Shown here: in pieces, positions 9,355 to 19,696 of the stretch
Position numbering within the stretch: position 1 is the stretch's first letter
Layout: every line of letters begins with the position of its first letter
Assembly (NCBI RefSeq): GCF_002902565.1
Contig: NZ_PPRC01000008.1
Span: 1 to 60,752, forward strand
Length of the DNA: 60,752 nucleotides
Origin: Staphylococcus petrasii
GTDB lineage: Bacteria > Bacillota > Bacilli > Staphylococcales > Staphylococcaceae
Direction of reading: 5' to 3'
Notes under the pieces: generated by a model
Database searches by the model: none
What the model was told of the DNA's origin: nothing
The model's input: the letters and a program-made list of their open reading frames with translations, nothing else
Position numbers and translations under genes: made by a program

Positions 9355-11757
9355 TTATCTAATTGTAGCACCTTGTGCTTGTAATGCTTCTAAAATCTTA
9401 TCGTGAACTTTTGATACGCGTTCGTCTGTTAATGTATCTTCAGTATCTAAATAATTCAATCGAATAGCAACTGATTTTTTACCTTCTTCTAAATGCTCAC
9501 CTTCGTAAACATCAAATACTAATGTACTTTGAAGAATATCTTCACCATTGTCATGAATAATTTGTTTCAATTCTGATGAAGGCACATCACTATTTACTTC
9601 AAGTGCAATATCACGTGTTACACCAGGGAATCTAGGAATAGGTTCATAATTGATGTAACCTACCGCCACTTGCATAATCGCATCATAATTTAATTCAAAC
9701 ACATACGTACGTTTTAAATCATTATCTGCAGCGACTTGAGGATGTAATTCACCAATAAAGCCGATTTCTTTACCTTCTAATGAAATAATTGCAGTACGTC
9801 CTGGGTGTAAACCATTAATTTCGCCAGCTTTATAGCTAAATTCTAAGTTCAGTTTTTCAGCCACGCGGTCTACTACACCTTTTGCAATAAAGAAGTCAAT
9901 TTCTTCTTTTTTACCTTGCCAAGTATTCACTACATATTCGCCAGTTAAAATGCCACTTAAGTATTCTACTTCATTAGGAAGTTCGCCTTCGCCATTGCCA
10001 AAGAATACACGACCTACTTCATATAATCTAACGTCTTTGTTTTTACGTGCAACATTGTAAGCTGCCGCTTCAATTAAATGAGGTAATAAACTTTGACGTA
10101 ATGTAGAATGCGCTTCACTCATTGGCATTAATAAGCTAATAGTTGGACGTTCTTGTAATGCGAAATCTTTGGCATGCTCTTTAGATACTAATGAATACGT
10201 AATTGCTTGGTTCAATCCAGCACCTTCAAGTGTTTCTTTAACTGTACGTGTTTTATGTTGGCGGTCAGTTAATTCCCCACTTGTCACTTCGCCGAATACT
10301 GGTAATGATGAAGGAATTTCATCGTAACCATAAATACGTGCGACTTCTTCAATCAAGTCTTCTTTAATCGTAATATCTTTACGGCGTGATGGTACTTTAA
10401 CTGTTAATGTTTCGCCATTTTGTTCTGTTTCAAAGCCTAATTGTTCAAAGATAGCTTTAATTTCATCACTTGATAAATCGAAACCAATTGTTTTGTTTAC
10501 TTTTTCAGCAGTAATATCAATTGGTGTAATAAATGAACCTAAGTCTCCTGAAGCTACTCTATCTTGTAGCACTTCACCAGATGCATATGTTTGTAGTAAG
10601 TAACATGCTCTGTCTACCGCTTCATCGACGAATTCTGTCGCGATACCCTTTTCAAAACGGCTAGAAGATTCACTACGTAAATTTAATCGACGTGATGTAT
10701 GACGGATTGATACTGGGTCAAAGATGGCACCTTCTACAACCACGTTAGTAGTTTGTTCAGTTACTTCTGAAAAGTCTCCACCCATTACGCCAGCTAATGC
10801 GATAGGTTCTTGACCGTTTGAAATCACGATATCAGTATCCACTAACGTACGCTCAGTATTATCTAATGTCGTCATTGTTTCTTTATCTTTAGCTTGACGT
10901 ACAACAATTTCTTTAGAACCAATATGGTCTTGGTCGAACATGTGTAATGGTTGACCGTATTCTAATAATACGTAGTTTGAAATATCAACGACATTATTAA
11001 TTGGGCGAATACCTGCTTTAATTAAACGGGCTTGCATCCAAATTGGAGATGGCGCAATTGTAACGTTTTTAACAACTCGTGCGCTGTAGTATGGAACCTT
11101 TTCAGGATTATCAATAGTCACTGATAATTCATTTGATGCAGATTCTGAAGTTTCGTTACTTTGAGTTGCTGGTTTCGTCATTTCAGTTTGATATAAAGCT
11201 GCTACTTCATAAGCAGTACCTACCATACTTAATGCATCTGCACGGTTTGGTGTTAAATCAAATTCCATTACTTGATCGTTTAAATAAAGGGCTGTTAGCG
11301 CATCTGTGCCTGGCTCAACTTCAGTTGGGAAGACAAAGATACCGTTCTCGTAAGCTTTAGGTACGACATTACTTGAAATACCAATTTCTTGTAATGAACA
11401 AATCATACCTTCTGAACGTTCACCGCGTAATTTGGCGCGTTTAATCTTGATACCGCCTGGTAAACGACCGCCTACTTTGGCAACAATTACATGTTGGCCA
11501 GCATCTACATTTGGTGCACCACAAACGATTTGAACTGCTTCTTCTTCACCAATGTCTACTTGGCAAATATTTAATTTATCAGCGTCAGGATGTTTCTCTT
11601 TAGATTGAACATAACCTACTACTAAATTTTTAATATCTTTCGTGTAATCGATAATGTCATCTACTTCAATACCTGTACGTGTAATACGTTCTGCTAAGTC
11701 TTCTACTGAGACGCCAGCGTCTACGTAATCTTTTAACCATTCATTTGAAATCAACAT
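9355..11757 (-). CDS. pheT: Phenylalanine--tRNA ligase beta subunit
   Basis: Beta subunit of the (alpha-beta)2 phenylalanyl-tRNA synthetase; it carries editing and tRNA-binding functions. The 800 residues show an EMAP-like tRNA-binding domain (about 40-153, VGYVQSKEKHPDADKL), the B3/B4 editing region (around 200-400, RLNLRSESSSRFEKG), a B5 domain (about 410-480), a pseudo-catalytic class II fold, and a C-terminal anticodon-binding domain (RFPGVTRDIALEV to the end). Its ATG overlaps the pheS stop by one base, giving coupled synthesis. Both depend on the T-box leader upstream of pheS. Confidence 0.97.
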   Translation of the reverse strand: MLISNEWLKDYVDAGVSVEDLAERITRTGIEVDDIIDYTKDIKNLVVGYVQSKEKHPDADKLNICQVDIGEEEAVQIVCGAPNVDAGQHVIVAKVGGRLPGGIKIKRAKLRGERSEGMICSLQEIGISSNVVPKAYENGIFVFPTEVEPGTDALTALYLNDQVMEFDLTPNRADALSMVGTAYEVAALYQTEMTKPATQSNETSESASNELSVTIDNPEKVPYYSARVVKNVTIAPSPIWMQARLIKAGIRPINNVVDISNYVLLEYGQPLHMFDQDHIGSKEIVVRQAKDKETMTTLDNTERTLVDTDIVISNGQEPIALAGVMGGDFSEVTEQTTNVVVEGAIFDPVSIRHTSRRLNLRSESSSRFEKGIATEFVDEAVDRACYLLQTYASGEVLQDRVASGDLGSFITPIDITAEKVNKTIGFDLSSDEIKAIFEQLGFETEQNGETLTVKVPSRRKDITIKEDLIEEVARIYGYDEIPSSLPVFGEVTSGELTDRQHKTRTVKETLEGAGLNQAITYSLVSKEHAKDFALQERPTISLLMPMSEAHSTLRQSLLPHLIEAAAYNVARKNKDVRLYEVGRVFFGNGEGELPNEVEYLSGILTGEYVVNTWQGKKEEIDFFIAKGVVDRVAEKLNLEFSYKAGEINGLHPGRTAIISLEGKEIGFIGELHPQVAADNDLKRTYVFELNYDAIMQVAVGYINYEPIPRFPGVTRDIALEVNSDVPSSELKQIIHDNGEDILQSTLVFDVYEGEHLEEGKKSVAIRLNYLDTEDTLTDERVSKVHDKILEALQAQGATIR

Positions 11758-12815
11758 TATGCTTCACCTCTATCTTCAACAGCTTTAAATTGATCAAGGA
11801 ATCGAACGTCATTAGTATAGAAATGACGAATATCTTCAATACCATATTTCAACATTGCAATACGGTCAGGACCCATACCAAATGCGAAACCAGAATATTC
11901 ATTTGAATCGAAACCGGCCATTTCAAGTACGTTTGGATGTACCATACCAGCACCTAAAATTTCAATCCAACCTGTATGTTTACATACGTTACAGCCTTTA
12001 CCTTTACATTTGAAACAAGATACGTCTACTTCTACTGATGGTTCAGTGAATGGGAAGTAACTTGGACGTAAACGAATTTCACGGTCTGCACCGAATAATT
12101 TTTTCGCTACTAATTCTAACGTACCTTTTAAGTCGCTCATTTTAATATTTTTATCAACGACTAAACCTTCAATTTGCGTAAATTGGTGACTGTGTGTCGC
12201 ATCATCTGAATCACGACGATACACTTTACCAGGACAGATAATTTTTACTGGACCTTGGCCGTTACGTTTCTCCATTGTACGCGCTTGTACTGGAGATGTA
12301 TGAGTACGCATTAAGATTTCATCAGTGATATAGAAACTATCTTGCATATCACGTGCTGGATGAGACTTAGGTAAGTTTAATGCTTCAAAGTTGTAGTAAT
12401 CTTGTTCTACTTCATAACCATCAACAATTTCATAACCTAAACCTAAGAATAAATCTTCAATTTCTTCAACTGTTCTTGTTAAAGGATGTTTAGAACCAAT
12501 GCTGATTTGACGGCTTGGTAAAGTTACATCGATTGTTTCTTCAGCTAATTGTTGATTTAATTTTTCAGTTTTTAAAAGTTGTTGTTTTTCGTCTAATTCA
12601 CTTTGAATTGTTTGACGTAATTCATTTACTTTTTGGCCGTAAGCAGGTTTTTCTTCATTAGGTAAATCTTTCATGTTTTTCATTAAGCCACTTACTGAAC
12701 CTTTTTTACCTAAATATTTAACTTTAACATCTTGTAATTCACGTTCATTTTGAGCTTCATTAATATCAACAAGGGCTTGTTGTTTTAATTCTGCCATTGA
12801 ATCGTTTTGAGTCAT
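11757..12815 (-). CDS. pheS: Phenylalanine--tRNA ligase alpha subunit
   Basis: Catalytic alpha subunit that activates phenylalanine and charges tRNA-Phe. The 352 residues begin with a coiled-coil tRNA-binding arm (about 1-90), followed by the class II core with [11 protein letters not shown], the motif 2 region [16 protein letters not shown], and [14 protein letters not shown] as motif 3. A four-cysteine segment ([17 protein letters not shown]) before motif 3 is shared by many bacterial PheS. The start codon follows GTGAGGTGTC. Expression is controlled by a T-box leader ending about 40 bases upstream. Confidence 0.97.
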   Translation of the reverse strand: MTQNDSMAELKQQALVDINEAQNERELQDVKVKYLGKKGSVSGLMKNMKDLPNEEKPAYGQKVNELRQTIQSELDEKQQLLKTEKLNQQLAEETIDVTLPSRQISIGSKHPLTRTVEEIEDLFLGLGYEIVDGYEVEQDYYNFEALNLPKSHPARDMQDSFYITDEILMRTHTSPVQARTMEKRNGQGPVKIICPGKVYRRDSDDATHSHQFTQIEGLVVDKNIKMSDLKGTLELVAKKLFGADREIRLRPSYFPFTEPSVEVDVSCFKCKGKGCNVCKHTGWIEILGAGMVHPNVLEMAGFDSNEYSGFAFGMGPDRIAMLKYGIEDIRHFYTNDVRFLDQFKAVEDRGEA

Positions 12816-12856
12816 ATTACAGACACCTCACGCTTTCTATTTTTTAAAATTTAATA

Positions 12857-13140
12857 CAAAAAAAGACTTTCCTCCCTAAATACTGGGACGAAAGTCTTTC
12901 CGTGGTACCACCCAAATTTATGTCTTTATAAAGCATCACTATTCTCTACACTTTATGTGACATACACTTGTTTTACGTTGTTAACGAAGACGAACTCCGA
13001 CTTAAATCTCTTTAAGTAACCAAAAAGATGAAAGCAATTAACGAGAATTGGAGTAAGTTGCAGTCACGCTTACTCTCCCTGGGCAATTCTCTTTGTTAAT
13101 TAAAGTCTTTTTATCGGTTATTCATTCAATTTTATATGTT
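12857..13140 (-). ncRNA. T-box leader of pheST
   Basis: The minus-strand leader holds the conserved T-box GGGTGGTACCACGG (12913-12900), whose bases pair with the uncharged tRNA 3' end. Directly after it AAAGACTTTCGTCCC and GGGAGGAAAGTCTTT form a terminator with a T run (12899-12861). A long hairpin near 13100-13030 (GAGAATT/AATTCTC, GGAGAGTAAG) is Stem I. A candidate Phe specifier is TTC at 13033-13031, followed by A. Uncharged tRNA-Phe should favour the antiterminator. The T-box and terminator are clear; the specifier position and 5' end are inferred. Confidence 0.9.
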
Positions 13141-13198
13141 AAATTATTTATCTGAAAAATTGTTTACATCTAAGTATAGCCGATTTTAAATCGTATGG

Positions 13199-13939
13199 TC
13201 AACCTTTCAAATGGTAAAGTAAAATACTGCCTGCAATAGCCACATTTAAGCTTTCTGCCTTACCATATATTGGAATAATAAGATTTTGCGAAGTTTGATC
13301 TAATAGTTCTTTGTTAACCCCTTCGCCCTCGTTACCTAATAGTAAGGCAAAGCTTTCTTGTGATGACACTTCTTTAAATGGGACTGCATTTTCAAGGGCT
13401 GTACCGTAAACTGGACCATCAAATTGGTCAATAAATGCCTTTAAATCTTCACTTATGACTGGAATATGGAAGACACTGCCTTGGCTAGAACGTAATACTT
13501 TATCTTGGTACGGATCCGCTGTACCTTTCTCCATCACAATTAAATCGATGCCAGCCGCGTCAGCCGTACGAATTAATGTACCTAAGTTACCTGGGTCTTG
13601 AATGCGGTCGATAAGCAACACTTGTTTAGCTTGAGTAATATCGTATTCCGGCTTCTCAATAATCGCAAAAAAGCCTTGAGGCGTAATTGTGCCAGATAAA
13701 GATTCAGCCACTTTCATATTAATTTCGTACGTTTCTTCCGCATAATCTAAAAGGGCGTTATCCGTTCTATCTGGTTCGATAACAAATAATTGTTTAATCG
13801 TGATACCGCTTTGATAAGCTTCTTCAATTAGATGGATGCCTTCAATTAAAGCTTGACCTGTTTTATCGCGCTCACGTTTCTTTTTTAACTTATTTGCATT
13901 TTTAATTTTACTATTTTGCGCAGACGTAATTTGTTCCAT
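13199..13939 (-). CDS. TrmH/SpoU family RNA 2'-O-methyltransferase
   Basis: A SpoU-class methyltransferase of 246 residues that would methylate a ribose 2'-OH in rRNA or tRNA with S-adenosylmethionine. Motif 1 (DPGNLGTLIRTADAAG), motif 2 (LLGNEGEGV) and motif 3 (IPIYGKAESLNVAIAGS) of the knotted SPOUT fold lie in the second half, and the N-terminal part resembles the substrate-binding domain of YsgA/RlmB-type enzymes. The exact target cannot be told. It lies upstream of the pheS leader on the same strand; in S. aureus the isd locus separates it from rpmF, whereas here the gap is only about 135 bases. Confidence 0.88.
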   Translation of the reverse strand: MEQITSAQNSKIKNANKLKKKRERDKTGQALIEGIHLIEEAYQSGITIKQLFVIEPDRTDNALLDYAEETYEINMKVAESLSGTITPQGFFAIIEKPEYDITQAKQVLLIDRIQDPGNLGTLIRTADAAGIDLIVMEKGTADPYQDKVLRSSQGSVFHIPVISEDLKAFIDQFDGPVYGTALENAVPFKEVSSQESFALLLGNEGEGVNKELLDQTSQNLIIPIYGKAESLNVAIAGSILLYHLKG

Positions 13940-14017
13940 ATTGTAATCTCCATTTTTAAGAGTTATTTATTAAGCTTTATCTATATTGTAAGTTATCATT
14001 TCTCTTATTTAAATAAA

Positions 14018-14057
14018 AATGAGCCTGTCACATTAAAAAATGTCACAGACTCATTTA
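14018..14057 (-). terminator. rpmF terminator
   Basis: On the minus strand AAATGAGTCTGTGACATT pairs with AATGTGACAGGCTCATTT with one wobble and is followed by further T. It ends the yceD-rpmF unit. Confidence 0.85.
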
Positions 14058-14074
14058 ACCATAATATTAGTCGA

Positions 14075-14248
14075 TTATTTAGAAACGACTTCTTCACCGT
14101 TGTAAGAACCACAGTTTTTACATACGCGGTGAGATAATTTGTATTCGCCACAACTTGGGCATTCAGTCATACCAGGTACTGAAATTTTGAAGTGCGTACG
14201 ACGTTTGTTTTTTCTAGTTTTAGACGTTCTTCTTTTTGGTACTGCCAT
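14075..14248 (-). CDS. rpmF: 50S ribosomal protein L32
   Basis: A 57-residue ribosomal protein starting [17 protein letters not shown] with a basic N-terminus and a zinc ribbon with two CxxC pairs (CPSCG and CKNCG), the C+ (zinc-binding) form of L32. The ATG is preceded by TAAGGAGGATATATC. It follows yceD by 85 bases, the pairing found in nearly all bacteria. Confidence 0.97.
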   Translation of the reverse strand: MAVPKRRTSKTRKNKRRTHFKISVPGMTECPSCGEYKLSHRVCKNCGSYNGEEVVSK

Positions 14249-14333
14249 GATATATCCTCCTTAATATTGAAACACGAAATCTTAAGTGTTTAGGTCATTA
14301 AATTATTATACAATAATTTGAAACAACCTGCTA

Positions 14334-14888
14334 TTACTCTTTATCATATAATTGTTGTAATTTTTGAAGCCTAGGATCAACTTGTCTAGTCTGGGATTCG
14401 TCATTGTCTTTCTCTTTTTCAAGTTCGATCATTTGATCTTCGTCAATAACTTCCCAACCGTTACCTTCTGTAAGCATTTGATCACTATTCTCAGAAAATG
14501 CTCGCATTGGTTTCTCAATGATAACCAATTCTTCAACAATGTTTCGGACATTAATCATACCGTCAGTAGCAAGATGATAATGTTCATCTTCTTCTACCTC
14601 TTCATCGGTATAATTATCATAACCTTCTAAATCAAATATTTCAGATGTACGCACATCTAACGGAACCTCAACTGGTACTAACGTACGTGCACAAGGCATA
14701 GTGTATGTTCCAGTTACATGCAAATCTGCAATAACTTCATTTGATTTAACGGATAATTCCCCTTCAACATTGATTTCTGATAAATCGATCAAACCTAAGG
14801 GTTCTATTAAATGTTCAAAATTAGCCGTTTGATTAAACTCAAATGGCTTACCTTGATATTTTCTTAATTGCGTTATTGACCATTTCAT
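14334..14888 (-). CDS. YceD family (DUF177) protein
   Basis: A 184-residue acidic protein of the DUF177/YceD family, which in other bacteria affects 23S rRNA accumulation and is nearly always encoded just before rpmF, as here. The conserved part contains TMPCARTLVPVEVPLDV (about 80-100) with a single Cys, followed by an acidic stretch (EEVEEDEHYH) and a charged C-terminus. The biochemical role is unknown. It is divergent from tmcAL. Confidence 0.88.
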   Translation of the reverse strand: MKWSITQLRKYQGKPFEFNQTANFEHLIEPLGLIDLSEINVEGELSVKSNEVIADLHVTGTYTMPCARTLVPVEVPLDVRTSEIFDLEGYDNYTDEEVEEDEHYHLATDGMINVRNIVEELVIIEKPMRAFSENSDQMLTEGNGWEVIDEDQMIELEKEKDNDESQTRQVDPRLQKLQQLYDKE

Positions 14889-15014
14889 ATGGCTTCACCT
14901 CTAACAAACACAAAATTTATTTTAACTTTACTAGTATAAGTTGTCAAGATTTTTTCTTAACAACCTATCATCTGTTACAATACTAATAATGAATACTGAA
15001 AGGACGAAATGCAA

Positions 15015-16151
15015 ATGAAAAGTGTTGGACTCATTACTGAATATAATCCATTTCATAATGGCCATTTATATCACGCCCAGCAAGCAAAGCTTCAGTCCAA
15101 CGCTGATGTAAGCATTGCTATTATGAGTGGCAATTTTGTTATGCGAGGCGAACCTGCATTTTACAACAAATTTGTTCGCACTCAAATGGCACTTTCAGGT
15201 GTCGACCTTGTAGTAGAGTTACCTACTATTGCTACCCTTTCTTCAAGTGATTATTTCGCTCAATTAGGTATTAAAGTTGCTGATTATTTAGATATAGACG
15301 CTATTGCTTTTGGTAGTGAAATTGCTAATATTACCCGTCTTGAAAATGTAGCAACAAATATTACTGAATTAGAACAGTCGCCACATTTTCAAAAATTAAT
15401 AAAAGAAGGCAATAATTACGCTAAAATCATTCACGAGTTAATTGAAAACCAAGACATATTGCAATCACCGAATAATATATTGGGTGTAGCGTATTTAAAG
15501 GCTATCTCTCAATTTGCCCCTACTATTCAAGGCATAGCCATTCAGCGCCTATCTTCAGCACATCACGATAAAGCCATTAAGCATGACACATTTGCGAGCG
15601 GTTCATCTATTCGACAATCAATATTAAATGATGAAAATAATTGGAAAACTGTCGTACCTTCAAAAATTAAAAATTTGTATGGGAAACCTCATCTATTAAA
15701 AGAAGATACATTTCAGATGATTAAATATAATTTATTAAGTCGTTCTGCCGAAGAATTATCTGCAATTTATACTATGTCAGAAGGATTAGAACACCGCTTA
15801 AAAGCGCACATACAAGAAGCGCATAACTTTGAAACGTTCATGTCTTTCATCAAAACGAAACGATTTACATATACGCATTTACAACGTGTGCTCATGCAAA
15901 TATTACTTAACATCACTAAAGATGACTATGATAGCGAAATTCATAGCGTGCGAATATTAGGCATGAATCAAACCGGGCAACAGTATTTAAAATATTTAAA
16001 ATCTCAATTTCCGGAAAGACAATACATTACTAATGTAAATAAAAAAACTGCCCATTTATTTAAAAATGAAATTAAGGCTACTCAAATATATAATTTACTT
16101 TCTGGACAAACTGCCCACGATTTCAACACACCTGTTATAAGACAAAAATAA
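15015..16151 (+). CDS. tmcAL: tRNA(Met) cytidine acetate ligase
   Basis: ATP-dependent enzyme that makes N4-acetylcytidine at the wobble position of elongator tRNA-Met using acetate (YlbM in B. subtilis). The N-terminal nucleotidyltransferase motif is TEYNPFHNGH, followed by IMSGNFVMRGEPA; the all-helical C-terminal half binds tRNA. The product is 378 residues from ATG 15015 (MKSVGLI, as in S. aureus); an ATG two codons upstream (15009) is only five bases from GAAAGG and less likely. A terminator shared with coaD follows. Confidence 0.92.
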   Translation: MKSVGLITEYNPFHNGHLYHAQQAKLQSNADVSIAIMSGNFVMRGEPAFYNKFVRTQMALSGVDLVVELPTIATLSSSDYFAQLGIKVADYLDIDAIAFGSEIANITRLENVATNITELEQSPHFQKLIKEGNNYAKIIHELIENQDILQSPNNILGVAYLKAISQFAPTIQGIAIQRLSSAHHDKAIKHDTFASGSSIRQSILNDENNWKTVVPSKIKNLYGKPHLLKEDTFQMIKYNLLSRSAEELSAIYTMSEGLEHRLKAHIQEAHNFETFMSFIKTKRFTYTHLQRVLMQILLNITKDDYDSEIHSVRILGMNQTGQQYLKYLKSQFPERQYITNVNKKTAHLFKNEIKATQIYNLLSGQTAHDFNTPVIRQK

Positions 16152-16206
16152 GAGCGAGACCTCGAAATTATTATTACTTAATAGAATTTCATTGTTTCGC
16201 TCTTTT
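16150..16206. terminator. Bidirectional terminator between tmcAL and coaD
   Basis: AAGAGCGAGAC and GTTTCGCTCTT pair across an AT-rich loop with T-rich flanks in both directions. It separates two convergent units. Confidence 0.7.
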
Positions 16207-16225
16207 ATAAATTAAATAGTTATAT

Positions 16226-17255
<1,030 letters not shown>

Positions 17256-17325
17256 TCTGACTTACACTTCCATTTCCTTAAGTTATTTAATATAATTTGT
17301 TTTGAAAAAGGAGAATGATCACGCT

Positions 17326-17715
17326 ATGAAACAATCATTTATCGTCTTAGGCGAAGGACTTACCGATTTATTCGAGTTTTTAACATTAATTGAATACAAT
17401 CACACTCGCATAGACAAAATTGTCTATTTCCACTCACCTCAAACATCTAAGCAATTATCTTCTGTTGCTATCATCATGCAACCGACTGCTGGTCAACATT
17501 TTCAAGCAATGTATATCATGCTCAATGCTTTGAAATATCCTTACCCAGATCATAATAAAAAGTTTCAACTTATCAATGCACATGCTAACAAATATAACGT
17601 GCCTGTGTTAGGTATTGACGTACAACCGCCAGAAGCTTTCCACTCCCACGATTTATATTTTAAATATTTAATTAGCGTGCTAAGATTACAAAATTGGATA
17701 CCACCTATGCAATAA
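17326..17715 (+). CDS. Conserved protein of unknown function
   Basis: A 129-residue soluble protein I do not recognise by function; remembered S. aureus genomes carry a homologue at this place beside rsmD. It starts MKQSFIVLGEGLTDLFEF and ends in a segment rich in aromatic residues (FHSHDLYFKYLISVL). No membrane segment, signal peptide or metal cluster is obvious. The ATG at 17326 has AAAGGAG about 13 bases upstream; an in-frame TTG at 17302 precedes that site and is rejected. Confidence 0.75.
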   Translation: MKQSFIVLGEGLTDLFEFLTLIEYNHTRIDKIVYFHSPQTSKQLSSVAIIMQPTAGQHFQAMYIMLNALKYPYPDHNKKFQLINAHANKYNVPVLGIDVQPPEAFHSHDLYFKYLISVLRLQNWIPPMQ

Positions 17716-17789
17716 CTATGCAACTGTTAAAAGACAAGATGAAGTGATATCTCAATTACAAATGTGAAACTTATGTTCCATTATGATTT

Positions 17790-18041
17790 TTATAACATTT
17801 CATGTTTCTCTTTTTCATACGTTTTTTTCAAATATTTATAAGGTGACCCATCAATGTTGAGCACATATTTTAATTTCATTAATTTATGAACAACTGCATC
17901 TGCATCTTGTTCATTGACATATAATACAACGTACTTACGTTGTTTATTTGTATAAACAATATGTCCATATTTACGAATTTGGCGTTCGTGTTTAATATGT
18001 TTTAGATAAACAATTAAACTGACTCTCAAAACTAATTCCAT
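17790..18041 (-). CDS. YlbG family (UPF0298/DUF2129) protein
   Basis: An 83-residue cytoplasmic protein matching the YlbG family: [19 protein letters not shown], then [14 protein letters not shown] and HKLMKLKYV, then [14 protein letters not shown]. Function is unknown, but the gene sits next to rsmD/ylbH genes in Bacillales. I chose ATG 18041 over an in-frame ATG at 18068, since GGAGTGAGTATGAT places a ribosome site ten bases before it and the length matches relatives. Confidence 0.82.
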   Translation of the reverse strand: MELVLRVSLIVYLKHIKHERQIRKYGHIVYTNKQRKYVVLYVNEQDADAVVHKLMKLKYVLNIDGSPYKYLKKTYEKEKHEML

Positions 18042-18216
18042 ATCATACTCACTCCATTTTTTATGCATATTAACTATACCACGACTAAATATTTTATAAA
18101 ATATTTAAAACAGTTCGTTCCAATGTATTTATCAACGTGGCTCTAACATCGCTTTACTTTTGCATGAGAATAATTTTTGGTACGCTAAGTGCAATAACCT
18201 ATAGGAGGAACGACTT

Positions 18217-19149
18217 ATGACAAATAAGAAGAGATGGGCTTTAAATTTAAGTTTAGCAAGCGCTGGTTTGTTAGGCAGTCTATTGTTTATTAATAAAAAT
18301 AAAGACGTCGAAACGAAGAAGCAAATTCCAAAGTTCTTTGATGGTCAAGCGCCATATATCTTTGCACATCGAGGCGGTATGGCTGTGCGTCCAGAACAAA
18401 CGCAATTAGCCTTTGATAACGCGGTAGCTCACGGTCTAGACGGCTTTGAAACAGATGTCCGACTTACTAAAGATGAAGAATTAATTGTCTTTCATGATGC
18501 TACAGTAGACCGTACTACAAACGGTTCTGGAAAAGTCAGTGAGCACACGCTAGCAGAATTAAAACATTTAGATGCAGGTTATCACTTTACCGATATTAAT
18601 GGCGCACATCCTTATCGTGGCCATGAACACGCAAAGATTTTAACATTCGATGAATTATTAAAGATGTATCCTGAAATGTATATCAATGTAGATTTAAAAG
18701 ACGCGCCTAATAGTTATGAAGGCTCTGTTGCACCAAATAAAATGTATGAAATTATCGTTAAAAATAACGCACAAGATCGTGTACTTGTAACAAGCTTCCA
18801 TAAAGCGCAAAATGATCGCTTTAGAGCTATCAGTAACAATGATGTTGCAATTGGAGCGAGCCAACAAGAAGTTGCAGAAGGATTCATAAAATTTAATACA
18901 GGCTTTGGTCATACTTACCAACCTGTCGCTGACACTTTCCAAATGCCATTAAAATTCAAAGGCATTCCTTTAACTTCACAACGTTTCATTCAATGGCTTA
19001 ATTTATTAAATATTGTTCCTGGTTACTACGGCGTAAATAGTACAGACTTAATGGCCGACTTACATGCCAAAGGCGCTCATACACTCGTTACAGATCGCCC
19101 AGACCTAGGTAAACAATTTAAATCTTCTTTAACGAATACAACTAAATAA
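18217..19149 (+). CDS. Glycerophosphodiester phosphodiesterase family protein
   Basis: Hydrolyses glycerophosphodiesters to glycerol-3-phosphate and an alcohol. After an N-terminal hydrophobic anchor (about 8-26), the GDPD barrel shows the catalytic set HRGG (His51, Arg52), Glu60, FETDVRL (Glu78, Asp80) and HDATVDRTTNGSG (His93). The 310-residue protein is probably membrane-tethered and faces outside, where it could act on phospholipid or teichoic acid breakdown products; substrate is not shown. Start follows ATAGGAGGAACGACTT. Confidence 0.9.
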   Translation: MTNKKRWALNLSLASAGLLGSLLFINKNKDVETKKQIPKFFDGQAPYIFAHRGGMAVRPEQTQLAFDNAVAHGLDGFETDVRLTKDEELIVFHDATVDRTTNGSGKVSEHTLAELKHLDAGYHFTDINGAHPYRGHEHAKILTFDELLKMYPEMYINVDLKDAPNSYEGSVAPNKMYEIIVKNNAQDRVLVTSFHKAQNDRFRAISNNDVAIGASQQEVAEGFIKFNTGFGHTYQPVADTFQMPLKFKGIPLTSQRFIQWLNLLNIVPGYYGVNSTDLMADLHAKGAHTLVTDRPDLGKQFKSSLTNTTK

Positions 19150-19167
19150 ATTAGAATATAAGAAAAG

Positions 19168-19213
19168 TGAGGTATTGATGATGTTAGGCTACATCGTCAA
19201 TACCTCACTTAAT
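19168..19213 (-). terminator. ylbF terminator
   Basis: AAGTGAGGTATTGA pairs with TCAATACCTCACTT without mismatch; on the minus strand TTTTCTTAT follows, ending the ylbF transcript. On the plus strand, after the phosphodiesterase gene, the T tract is weak. Confidence 0.8.
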
Positions 19214-19216
19214 ATA

Positions 19217-19651
19217 TTATAAGCTACAATTACATGTACCTCCTGTGGCACATCCATTGTGATCCGTTTTAAAGAAAGGATTACCAGCTTCAATTTTCAC
19301 ATTTTTAGAAACAGAAAAAGCAATCTTACTTACCACTTCATCAATTAAATTTTGTAATGCAACTTCTTTAGATTTGTAATCCATAACCACAGGTAACATT
19401 TCGTATGCACGTTTACGACGACGCGTATCCATCATTACATGTTGATAATCTGGATGATACTTTCCAAATCGCATCACTTCATCATATTTCATTTTAGATT
19501 TTAAAAACGCTTGATACATTAAATGCGCCTCATCATCCTTATTTAATCTTTCTTGAGCTTCTCTATAATCGTGGTAAAGTTGAGATTGCACTATCATGTC
19601 TGATAACGCGTCTATATCATCTAAAATCGACATTGTTTCTTCAGTGTACAT
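19217..19651 (-). CDS. ylbF: YlbF/RicF family protein with C-terminal cysteines
   Basis: A 144-residue helical protein of the YlbF/YmcA (DUF964) family. In B. subtilis RicF joins RicA and RicT in a complex that carries iron-sulfur clusters and directs RNase Y processing of operon mRNAs. The family core (QSQLYHDYREAQERLN to YQHVMMDTRRRKRAYEM) is followed here by a tail GCATGGTCNCSL with Cys134, Cys140 and Cys142, fitting metal or cluster ligation. The start has AAAGGAGG upstream. Role in staphylococci is inferred from the family. Confidence 0.85.
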   Translation of the reverse strand: MYTEETMSILDDIDALSDMIVQSQLYHDYREAQERLNKDDEAHLMYQAFLKSKMKYDEVMRFGKYHPDYQHVMMDTRRRKRAYEMLPVVMDYKSKEVALQNLIDEVVSKIAFSVSKNVKIEAGNPFFKTDHNGCATGGTCNCSL

Positions 19652-19696
19652 AATTAAATAAGCCTCCTTTCTAAAATTTTCTATAAAAACTTTCTC

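Noticed and set aside
13916-14137. A 73-codon plus-strand frame
   Set aside because: It lies across the methyltransferase start, the rpmF terminator and the 3' end of rpmF on the other strand.
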